Below, piece after piece: positions 18,807 to 26,777 of a DNA stretch of 64,000 bases (position 1 is its first letter; the number at the start of each line of letters is the position of its first letter). The position numbers and the translations under genes are program-made. This stretch comes from an uncultured candidate division Zixibacteria bacterium (GTDB lineage: Bacteria; Zixibacteria; MSB-5A5; GN15; PGXB01). The notes beneath the pieces were generated by a model that searched no databases, had not been told where the DNA came from, and saw nothing but the letters and a program-made list of their open reading frames with translations. The DNA is taken from the NCBI GenBank assembly GCA_937925655.1, contig CALAMC010000020.1:8787-72786 (forward strand), read 5' to 3'.

Positions 18807-21800
18807 ATGTTTCTTTCAGATATTTCGATCAAGCGCCCGATTATGATGAGCATGTTTTTGATTGTCTTCTTGCTCTTCGGCGCCCTGGCCTTTTTCGGCA
18901 TGCCTCTGAACCTGATGTCCGATATCGATATTCCCTATGTGTCCGTACAAACTGTATATTCCGGGGCCGGGCCGAAAGAAGTCGAAACACAAATTACTAA
19001 AAAAATCGAAGATGCGGTGTCATCCGTTAGCAGGATCGATCAGCTGACCTCGTACTCGATGGAAGGCCTTTCCTTCGTCATTATCAAATTCGAGCTGGGC
19101 AAAGACGTTGACATCGCCAGTCAGGAAGTAAAAGCCAAAGTCGACGCCATCGTCAGCAGCCTGCCCGATGACGCCGAACTGCCGACGGTCGAAAAACTGG
19201 ACCTTCAGGAAATGCCGATTATAGACATCATCCTGTCCGGCGATTTGCCGATAACCGAACTCTGGGATATCGCCGACAAACAGCTTAAGGATCGTTTTTC
19301 GCAGATAGATGGTGTCGCTCGGGCAGAAATCAGCGGTGGCCGGGAGAGAGAAGTCGAGGTGATTCTTTCCGACCGCGTGGTTTTTCAAAATCAGATTTCC
19401 CTGTCTCAATTGTCACAGGTTATCGGCGCCCATAACCTGGATATGCCCGGTGGTTATTTCAAAGGTGGCGGCCAGGAATACACCGTCCGCATGACCGGGC
19501 AATTCGGTAGTCTCGAGGATATTGCTGACCTGGAAGTCCCGACTGGCTACGGGTTTAAAAGGCTTCGGGATATCGCCGAAATCCGGGACGCCGGAGCCGA
19601 GGTGCGCGAACGTACAGCCTTTTTCAATAACCTTGACAAAATCGGCAATCCCGACGTCGTTTTAATAAGCATTGTGAAAACGTCGGAAGGGAATACCGTC
19701 GATATCGCCGATGCCGTTCATGAATTACTCCCTGAAGTTGTACAAACGATTCCCGCCGGCTGTCGCCTGAACGTCGTCACCGATAAATCCGTTTTTGTCC
19801 GCGACACCGTCAATGATACTATTACCAATATCATCCTCGGCATTCTATTGACCGGCCTGGTGCTTCTGATTTTCCTGCATGACCTCCGCTCGACCATAAT
19901 CGTCGCTCTGGCCATGCCGATGTCGATTCTTTCGGCCTTTCTGTTAATGAATCTGATGGATTACAGCAAGAACATCATCACTCTCATGGCCCTATCGACG
20001 TCGGTCGGAATTCTGGTCACCAACTCGGTCATTGTGATCGAAAACATTTTCCGGCATAAGTACATGGGCAAAAATCGTCGGGAAGCGGCCGTCGTGGGCA
20101 CTTCAGAAGTGGTCACCGCGGTCCTGGCCTCGACCGCCACCAATATGGCCGTCTTTCTGCCGATTGCCAATATGTCCGGGATACTCGGCCAGATTTTTGA
20201 GGCCTTTGCCCTGACCATTGTTTTCGCTACCCTGTTTTCTCTTTTGATTTCTTTTACGCTGACGCCGATGATGGCCTCGTTGATCCTCCCTGAAAATGGC
20301 GACGGGGGCAATAAAAACATGCGCCGCATCGGCGACTGGTTCGAAGCCATGAATAAAAAAGCCGAGAACGGCTATAAAATGATGCTGGAAAAAATTCTTG
20401 CCTCCAAAAAACGTATGGTATCGATTATCGCCGCCGGCGTCGCCCTGTTGCTGATCAGCTTCATGTTTGCCGGAAAAATCGGTTTCGAATTCGTTCCCGC
20501 CATGGACGAAGGAGATATTCAGATTCATGTGGAACTCCCTGTCGGATATAACCTCGATGAAACGGCCGACGCCCTGATAAAAATCGAAAACCGCCTCAAG
20601 CAGTATTCCACGGTAAAAACCATACTAACCCAGCTTGGTTCGCTCAACATGATCGACCAGGGTACCAATCTGGCGCTGATGAAAATCAAGCTGGCGGACA
20701 TTGCCGACCGGGAACTGACCACCGAAGATATGGCTAATCTCATGATCCGCGACCTGTCCGATATGCCCAATATGATGCTTAAAATTAAGGCCATTTCATC
20801 CATGGAAATGGGCGGTCAGGACCCGGTGACATTTTATATTCAGGGCCAGGACGTGGACCGGCTGGAATTTTATAAACAGGTGATTCTCGATAAAATAATT
20901 GACGTTCCGGGGCTGATCAATCTCAATACCAGCTCGCGCTCCGGCAAACCCGAAATAAGCATTATTCCCGATCGACGGAAAATTTCGGAGGCCGGGTTGA
21001 CGGTGCATGATATCGCCATGCAACTGCGCGGGGCTTTGACCGGGCTGGTGGCGACACAATACCGTGACCGGGGCGAAGAGTACGACGTACGGGTGATGAT
21101 CGACGATGCCTCTCTTGATACACCCGAAAAAATCGCCAATCTGTCGGTTAAAGGACGCAACCGGATTTATACCCTGTCCGAACTGGCCGACGTTGAATTC
21201 GCCGCCGGTGTCAATAAATTACTGCACATCGACAAATACAAAGCCATCCAATTTTCCGGGTCGCCGGCGGCGGGCGTCCCGCTCGGCAACGTGACCGCAG
21301 AAATTGAACGCCGTCTGGCCGAAATTGATTTCATGTCGGGATACAAAGTGAGCTGGGGCGGAACGGCGGAGATGATGAACGAAGCCATTGTCGATATGCT
21401 GACGGCTCTTATCATGGCTATCGTTCTGACCTATATGCTTCTGGCCGCCATTCTGGAAGACCTGAAACAACCGCTTCTCGTGTTGGGAACATTTCCGCTG
21501 GCCCTGATTGGTGTCATCGGCATCATGGTCTTGACCGGGACGACCATGAATATCCTGGCCATGATGTCCGTCGTCATGCTCCTGGGAATTGTCGTCAATA
21601 CGGCCATCCTGATTCTGGACTTTGTCAATATTCTGATGCGCGAACAGGGGATGACGGTTACGCAAGCGTTGCTCGAGGCCTGCCCTGTTAAATTGCGACC
21701 GATCACCATGTCCGCCGTTGCCATTATTCTTGGCATGCTGCCGATGGCTCTGGGCATGGGGGCTTCCGGTCGCGAATTCCGTCAACCCATGGGTATCGTC

Positions 21801-21932
21801 ACCATTGGCGGTTTGGTGGTGTCGACGATCTTAACCCTGTTTATCATACCGGCCCTGACGGGCTTGCTGACAAAATCTAAACCCGCCTCATTGACTGTTA
21901 AAAACCGAGAACAGGGGGTAAATAATGAATAA
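18807..21932 (+). CDS. RND efflux permease lacking the canonical proton-relay residues
   Basis: 1041 residues with the full duplicated RND plan: TM1, large porter loop, TM2-6, TM7, second porter loop, TM8-12. It resembles HAE-type drug pumps rather than CzcA. TM4 reads GILVTNSVIVIENI where AcrB has GLLVDDAIVVVENV, so both relay aspartates (AcrB D407/D408) are Thr-Asn. TM10 reads GIVVNTAILILDF where AcrB has GLSAKNAILIVEF, so K940 is replaced. The frame is intact and codons look normal, so this is not decay. AAAGGAG precedes the ATG. The last 8 bases overlap the TolC gene. Coupling ion and substrate are unknown. Confidence 0.93.
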   Translation: MFLSDISIKRPIMMSMFLIVFLLFGALAFFGMPLNLMSDIDIPYVSVQTVYSGAGPKEVETQITKKIEDAVSSVSRIDQLTSYSMEGLSFVIIKFELGKDVDIASQEVKAKVDAIVSSLPDDAELPTVEKLDLQEMPIIDIILSGDLPITELWDIADKQLKDRFSQIDGVARAEISGGREREVEVILSDRVVFQNQISLSQLSQVIGAHNLDMPGGYFKGGGQEYTVRMTGQFGSLEDIADLEVPTGYGFKRLRDIAEIRDAGAEVRERTAFFNNLDKIGNPDVVLISIVKTSEGNTVDIADAVHELLPEVVQTIPAGCRLNVVTDKSVFVRDTVNDTITNIILGILLTGLVLLIFLHDLRSTIIVALAMPMSILSAFLLMNLMDYSKNIITLMALSTSVGILVTNSVIVIENIFRHKYMGKNRREAAVVGTSEVVTAVLASTATNMAVFLPIANMSGILGQIFEAFALTIVFATLFSLLISFTLTPMMASLILPENGDGGNKNMRRIGDWFEAMNKKAENGYKMMLEKILASKKRMVSIIAAGVALLLISFMFAGKIGFEFVPAMDEGDIQIHVELPVGYNLDETADALIKIENRLKQYSTVKTILTQLGSLNMIDQGTNLALMKIKLADIADRELTTEDMANLMIRDLSDMPNMMLKIKAISSMEMGGQDPVTFYIQGQDVDRLEFYKQVILDKIIDVPGLINLNTSSRSGKPEISIIPDRRKISEAGLTVHDIAMQLRGALTGLVATQYRDRGEEYDVRVMIDDASLDTPEKIANLSVKGRNRIYTLSELADVEFAAGVNKLLHIDKYKAIQFSGSPAAGVPLGNVTAEIERRLAEIDFMSGYKVSWGGTAEMMNEAIVDMLTALIMAIVLTYMLLAAILEDLKQPLLVLGTFPLALIGVIGIMVLTGTTMNILAMMSVVMLLGIVVNTAILILDFVNILMREQGMTVTQALLEACPVKLRPITMSAVAIILGMLPMALGMGASGREFRQPMGIVTIGGLVVSTILTLFIIPALTGLLTKSKPASLTVKNREQGVNNE

Positions 21933-23223
21933 AACAATATTCCTTTCAATAAGCATGACTTTTCTTCTGGCACTGCCGATAAAGGCGGAAAAATATGACC
22001 TTGAACGCTTTCTCGACCTCGTCGAGCAAAACAGCAAGGATTTGAAGTTAGCCGAACTGGATGTACATATCGCCGCGAACGAAAAGAAACTGGCCGTATC
22101 CGGAGCACTGCCAAAACTTTCGGCCGGAGCCGGATATACACGCAACCTGACGGATATGTATATGTATGTGGATATGGGAGAGGAAGCCACCAAACTCCCC
22201 ATTACCCGCAACAACGAATACAGCGCCAATGTGGTTTTAAGCCAAACGCTGTTTAATGGGGCCGTGTACAATGCCATCCGGGCCGCCAGAGAATACCAAC
22301 AGCTGACCAACTATGTTTATGATGCCTCGTACCAGGAAATCATGACTTTCGCCAAGAAGGCGTTTTATCATACCCTTTTACTTAGGACGGTATGGGATGT
22401 ATCGCGGGCATCCGAACAGAATGCCCGTGAAAATTATAACAATGTCAAAAAAGCCTATGATCTGGGACTGGCTTCTGAATTTCAACTGCTACAGGCCGAC
22501 GTTCGATTCAAGGATTATATTCCCCGGACGACCGAGGCCGAAAAGAACTACAATATTGCCCTGATTAACCTGAAAAATATGGCCGGCATACCAATTGACA
22601 AAGATATGGAACTGGATGGCCGACTGGATGACTATCCCGAACTGCCGGAAACGGTGAAAATGGAAACCGTCCTGGATCGTCGGCCCGACTTCAACGCCTT
22701 ACTGTGGGAAGAAAAACTCCGTGCCACCAACGTCAAAGCGGAAAGAACCTCATACTTGCCGACGCTTGCCGGTAGCCTGACTTATGCCTATTCGGCGCAA
22801 TCCGACGAGTGGCGGTTGGATGAGGAAAACAATGGTCTTATGCTCGGTTTGAATCTGTCTTTACCCATTTTTACCGGTGGGGCTACCAGTGCCAAAGTGC
22901 AAAAGGCGAAAATTGAACGCGATAAAACCCGCATTGCCATCGACCGTAGCAAACAGAATATCGAACGGGAACTTGAAAGCGTCCGGCTTCGCCTGCAGGA
23001 AGCGTATAAACGTATCCTCTATGCCGAAGCGGCCATGAAAACGGCCCAAAAGGCCTTCGATATTGCCAAAGCTACTTCCGACGTCGGTCTGACAACCCAG
23101 CTGGAGCTTAAAGACAGCCGCATTGTCCTGGATAATGCCACGACCGGGTATTACGCGGCCGTGTATGAGTATCTCGAAGCCTATTTTGACTGGGAAAAAG
23201 CCACCGGTAGGATCGGGCAATGA
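21925..23223 (+). CDS. TolC-family outer-membrane efflux channel
   Basis: 432 residues: a cleavable signal peptide (ending near IKAEKYD), then two TolC-like repeats of long alpha-helical hairpins with outer-membrane beta strands (GAGYTRNLTD; LAGSLTYAYSAQSDEW; GLNLSLPIFTGGATSAKV). The start overlaps the permease stop by 8 bases, so translation is coupled. With the adaptor and permease it would complete a tripartite pump from inner membrane to outside. Confidence 0.92.
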   Translation: MNKTIFLSISMTFLLALPIKAEKYDLERFLDLVEQNSKDLKLAELDVHIAANEKKLAVSGALPKLSAGAGYTRNLTDMYMYVDMGEEATKLPITRNNEYSANVVLSQTLFNGAVYNAIRAAREYQQLTNYVYDASYQEIMTFAKKAFYHTLLLRTVWDVSRASEQNARENYNNVKKAYDLGLASEFQLLQADVRFKDYIPRTTEAEKNYNIALINLKNMAGIPIDKDMELDGRLDDYPELPETVKMETVLDRRPDFNALLWEEKLRATNVKAERTSYLPTLAGSLTYAYSAQSDEWRLDEENNGLMLGLNLSLPIFTGGATSAKVQKAKIERDKTRIAIDRSKQNIERELESVRLRLQEAYKRILYAEAAMKTAQKAFDIAKATSDVGLTTQLELKDSRIVLDNATTGYYAAVYEYLEAYFDWEKATGRIGQ

Positions 23224-23362
23224 ACCAGGGATGTCTGGAAATAAAGCACGATATGAATTGCCGGTAGGCGACAGACGGGATTCCCAAAGGAGAGTCTGGT
23301 TCGCCTTTCTTCGGGCAATAATCGTGAATGGAGACAGCCCTAATGGAGAAAAATGATGCGGC

Positions 23363-23572
23363 ATGGATATCATTTCCGGCGCCGATGCGGCCAAGGCCGC
23401 CAACTGTTGTTGTGGCGATAACTTCCGGTGCGGCGATGCCTGCACGTGCCATGACGATTGTACCAAAGTCTGCACTGCCGGTACCTTATGTACCTGCGAT
23501 AAAGCGGTCCAGGATCGCTTCACCGCCTGCACTTGCCATGACTGTCAATGGAGTCCGTGCGGCTGTTCGTAA
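23363..23572 (+). CDS. Cysteine-rich, metallothionein-like small protein
   Basis: 69 residues, 15 of them Cys and two His, arranged as CCC, then C-x3-C, CTCHDDC, CTCDK, CTCHDC and a terminal CGC. Codon choice (GCC, GGC, ACC, GAT) matches the neighbouring genes, and the overlapping alternative frames look like shadows. It follows the TolC gene by 139 bases and is closed by a strong terminator. The composition fits a cytosolic thiolate cluster binding Zn, Cu or Cd, but it does not match the SmtA pattern I know, so homology is not claimed. The closest GGAG is 14 bases before the ATG, a long spacing that leaves the start uncertain. Confidence 0.6.
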   Translation: MDIISGADAAKAANCCCGDNFRCGDACTCHDDCTKVCTAGTLCTCDKAVQDRFTACTCHDCQWSPCGCS

Positions 23573-23598
23573 TAGTCGGGCAGTATCGTATTATCACC

Positions 23599-23635
23599 CC
23601 GGGTGGCTCGTCATGGGCCACCCGGTCGATTTTAT
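23599..23635 (+). terminator. Strong intrinsic terminator after the Cys-rich gene
   Basis: CCGGGTGGC (23599-23607), 9-base loop, GCCACCCGG (23617-23625), then TCGATTTTAT. It closes the efflux/Cys-rich region on the plus strand. Confidence 0.8.
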
Positions 23636-23644
23636 AGACGTAAC

Positions 23645-25918
23645 TTAAATGTTTGTTTTGAGTTTTTTCAATCTGTCACGGGCATCATCGACCATCTTCA
23701 GTGGAAACTGCGAATTTCCCCAATGCCTTAAAAATCCCTCATAAGCGGTTACTGCCTGCTCCGTCAACCCAAGATACTCGCACGCGAGGCCGTTATAATA
23801 ATGCGCCTGTACGATAAATATGGCCCACAGGGTATAATCCAAATAATGATTGCCGATGATATCACTGAATATACCACGAGCTTTTTCGTAGTCGCCGCGC
23901 ATGAGATATATTTTCCCCATGGCAAAGCGCGCGGTTAATTCAAACAGCGGTTCCGCCAGCGATTTCTCATAATTTTCTATGGCCGCCTCCAGATCACCGT
24001 GCGCCGCCGCCAACGCACCGTGTGCATACCATAAAGGCATTGCCGGCATCTTATCGTGCACCAACAGGCTGTCGATCCGGCTGATTATTTCCTCCGCTTT
24101 TGCGTATTGACCACATTGTGCCAGAATCTCCGCCAAAAATGAATTGGAACTGGCACGAAAACCGGGAAAGACCCGGTAACTTAATTTCAGGCTTTGACTC
24201 ATATCTTCGATGGCTTCCTCCCGGCGGTCCAAAAGCATTAGTATGTATGCCCGAATAAAACGATAGGAAGAATATCGTTCTTCGCCATTTTCAACGATAT
24301 CGGCGGTGATGAAGTCATCCAGCATTTTGAACGCACTATCGAATTGACCGGAGGCAATCGGAAGGCAGGCCAGATACAGCCGGGCTTCGGCGCGGATGAT
24401 GTATTCGGGAGACTGGTTCGCTCTCCGATAATAACTTTCAGCCGAATCCAGCTCGCGGGCAAAGAAATAGGCATGCCCCAGGTTCATAATTGGTATGTAG
24501 TAATCGGGTTTTATCTTCACCGCCTGTTTATATGATTCAATGGCCTCATGGACCATGCCGTGATTCAAATAAATGTCTCCGCGGCTGTCCAGAGGATTGG
24601 CCTCATCCGGGGCCAGTCGTATATATGTATTTATTGCTTCGATGGCCTTTTCCGTGTTTCCCAGTTTATCGTGCGAATATGCCAGAATGTTGTAGGCCAG
24701 TTTAAAAGTCGAATCAATCAGCAGGGTGGAATCTAAATAAGCAATCGCGTTGGAATAATCCCGCCTGCCAAACAGCAGTTCGCCAAGCGTATAGTAGGCG
24801 AGTTTCTCGTCGGGAAACGAAGCCGTCAACTCCTTCAATATGACTATGGCCGAGTCCGTCTGGCCATCGACCATTGCGGCGCGCGCCTGAATATACGCCC
24901 GTTCGACGCGGCCGGCCTTGTCAATGTATTGAATTGCTCTATTTATTAGTCGGGTGTCGGCCAATAGCGACAGGTAGTAATAAGCCATGGCCATGGTGGA
25001 ATCATATTCGAGTGCCAACCTGAAAGCATGGCGGGCGTCATCCTGATAGAATTTGAAATAAGCCTTTACGCCTTCGAGATAAAAACGATAAGCCGTCTGT
25101 GATTGAGTCGTAATTTCGCTTATTCTGGGGTCAGGCTCGCCATAAGCCTCGTCCGGAAGACGCAGGGCGCGTTTGATCTGCACCGTCAGACGGTCGGTCA
25201 GTTCGTATATTGATTCGTCCGCCCCGGCTTCGTACCTGTAATCGACGGCTGAATCGGGATACGCCATGTCGGTCAATCTGATTTTTATTTTGTAATGTGG
25301 ATCAACTTCCTCGATCGCTCCCGTAATATAAACGCCGGCGCCCGCCTGTTGTGCGGCGTATTGCGCAAACCCGGAATCGTGTTGACTGGTGTATTGTTTG
25401 GCCGCCATCTGTAAAATACTCTCGATTCGATGGTTCGGGACTACCTTAATGTAGTGAGATTCACTTAAGTCTGCCGTCAACAGACCCGCGAAAATTCGTC
25501 CGAGGTCTTCAGGGTCCTCCGGAACAACCTTGTTTTCAAAACCGAAGACGATAATCCTGTTCCCTGATGCAAAGGCCGACTTGTCGGACCCTATTTCTAT
25601 ATACCAGGGTTTCAAGATTAGAATAAGAACCAATAAACAGCCCAGGGCTATCGATGGCTTTAAATAACGTATGCCCCAAATTCCCCGTTTCTCCGGAATT
25701 TCTTCCTCCGGTCGAACCATACCTTCGATAGTTTTTTTCACTTCCGGGTCGAGATTCAGAATATGCGCAATCTTTTCGAAATCCTGCACATCCTTCAGGA
25801 CAGAGGGGTCCTCCAATATTAGAATTTCAAACTCCCTTTTCTGCTTTTCGGAAAGCAGGCCAAGCTCGTAGGCATGAATCAGGGCAATAAGGTCATTTTT
25901 GCGGCCGTCATTTTCCAT
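23645..25918 (-). CDS. Membrane TPR protein with anti-sigma-like N terminus and TolB/FlgO-like domain
   Basis: 757 residues. The cytosolic N terminus has the anti-sigma-like pattern LGLLSEKQKREFEILILEDP; one TM segment lies near 85-105. Next is an extracytoplasmic domain (about 120-270; IIVFGFENKVV, LGRIFAGLLTADLSE) like the TolB-N/FlgO-type module often joined to TPRs, then about 12 TPR units to the end. The frame extends to 25942, but AGGGGA precedes ATG 25918, which overlaps the sigma gene's last 11 bases. Overlap with an ECF sigma gene suggests it is its membrane-bound partner (inference). It has no His-x3-Cys-x2-Cys zinc anti-sigma motif. Confidence 0.82.
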   Translation of the reverse strand: MENDGRKNDLIALIHAYELGLLSEKQKREFEILILEDPSVLKDVQDFEKIAHILNLDPEVKKTIEGMVRPEEEIPEKRGIWGIRYLKPSIALGCLLVLILILKPWYIEIGSDKSAFASGNRIIVFGFENKVVPEDPEDLGRIFAGLLTADLSESHYIKVVPNHRIESILQMAAKQYTSQHDSGFAQYAAQQAGAGVYITGAIEEVDPHYKIKIRLTDMAYPDSAVDYRYEAGADESIYELTDRLTVQIKRALRLPDEAYGEPDPRISEITTQSQTAYRFYLEGVKAYFKFYQDDARHAFRLALEYDSTMAMAYYYLSLLADTRLINRAIQYIDKAGRVERAYIQARAAMVDGQTDSAIVILKELTASFPDEKLAYYTLGELLFGRRDYSNAIAYLDSTLLIDSTFKLAYNILAYSHDKLGNTEKAIEAINTYIRLAPDEANPLDSRGDIYLNHGMVHEAIESYKQAVKIKPDYYIPIMNLGHAYFFARELDSAESYYRRANQSPEYIIRAEARLYLACLPIASGQFDSAFKMLDDFITADIVENGEERYSSYRFIRAYILMLLDRREEAIEDMSQSLKLSYRVFPGFRASSNSFLAEILAQCGQYAKAEEIISRIDSLLVHDKMPAMPLWYAHGALAAAHGDLEAAIENYEKSLAEPLFELTARFAMGKIYLMRGDYEKARGIFSDIIGNHYLDYTLWAIFIVQAHYYNGLACEYLGLTEQAVTAYEGFLRHWGNSQFPLKMVDDARDRLKKLKTNI

Positions 25919-26471
25919 TTTCCCCTGCCTTTGCTTCATCAATGCATATTTTCATCGCCTGACGCGCCCGAAACAATATATTATATATCGCCTTATCGGT
26001 AATGCTCAATTTTCTTCCGATCTCCTTCGTGCTGTACCCTTGATAATGGAAGTTTAGCACGCGAGCATAGGCCATATTGGTCCGGCAGATTTTTTTTAAA
26101 CATTCAACCACCCGGTGTCGCAATTCCAGATCCACCGACACCTCCGTATGCCCGGCTTTTGAATCGTAATATTGCCTGTCAAGACGGCCTTTTCTTTTCT
26201 TGTCGCGGTAGTAGCTCTTCAATTTATTTTCATATATCATGTGAACCCAGCCGCCGAAGCTGATGTGAATTCTGGTCTTCCGATATTTTTCCGATATCAC
26301 CATCATAATTTCCTGAACCAGTTCCTGCGCATCATTGGCGTCATATACCTTATGTTTCACGAGTAGCCGGAGTGACTCTGATAATTGCTCGAAAAGCCGT
26401 CTTTCCGCACAAATATCTCCGTTTATGACTGCGTTATATAAGGTATTTACGTCCATCATCATTGTCGCCAA
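25908..26471 (-). CDS. ECF-type RNA polymerase sigma factor
   Basis: 187 residues with a region 2 (LVQEIMMVISEKYRKTRIHISFGGWVHMIYENKLKSYYRDKKR) and a region 4 helix-turn-helix (NFHYQGYSTKEIGRKLSITDKAIYNILFRARQAMK) and no region 1 or 3, the ECF layout. It probably directs a small regulon in response to an envelope or nutritional signal relayed by the overlapping TPR membrane protein. ATG 26456 is an alternative start. A TATAAT lies about 20-25 bases upstream, with no convincing -35. Confidence 0.85.
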   Translation of the reverse strand: MATMMMDVNTLYNAVINGDICAERRLFEQLSESLRLLVKHKVYDANDAQELVQEIMMVISEKYRKTRIHISFGGWVHMIYENKLKSYYRDKKRKGRLDRQYYDSKAGHTEVSVDLELRHRVVECLKKICRTNMAYARVLNFHYQGYSTKEIGRKLSITDKAIYNILFRARQAMKICIDEAKAGENGK

Positions 26472-26777
26472 AAATCCAAAAATATATTATAAGACGTTTT
26501 GGGACAATGATATATTCATAGGAGAAATAATATTTATTGTCTCCCCCCGCATTTATAGTCGGCTCATTGAGAAAAAGACCCCTCCAAAGCGACTAACCAC
26601 AATAAAGAGGCTTTTGGGGCCAACCGGGTTTGGAAACCCCGTATACCCATGATTGAAACGGCGGGCCGGTGGATTATGGTCAAAATACTGACTCCCACGA
26701 TAAGGCGTCGCCGCTTTAATCCCGGTTGGCCCGGATATGACAATACATTGAAACATTTTAATTAATAGGAGCCCTCC
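26472..26777. other. Intergenic gap between divergent genes
   Basis: About 306 bases separating the ECF sigma gene (minus) and the beta-helix gene (plus). Apart from an AT-rich stretch near the sigma start and AGGAG just before 26778, I see no gene, repeat or clear operator. Confidence 0.6.

Noticed and set aside
23328..23648. 106-codon frame overlapping the Cys-rich gene
   Set aside because: Pro/Ala/Arg-rich composition typical of an off-frame reading; it runs through the terminator hairpin, whereas the Cys-rich frame has normal codon use.
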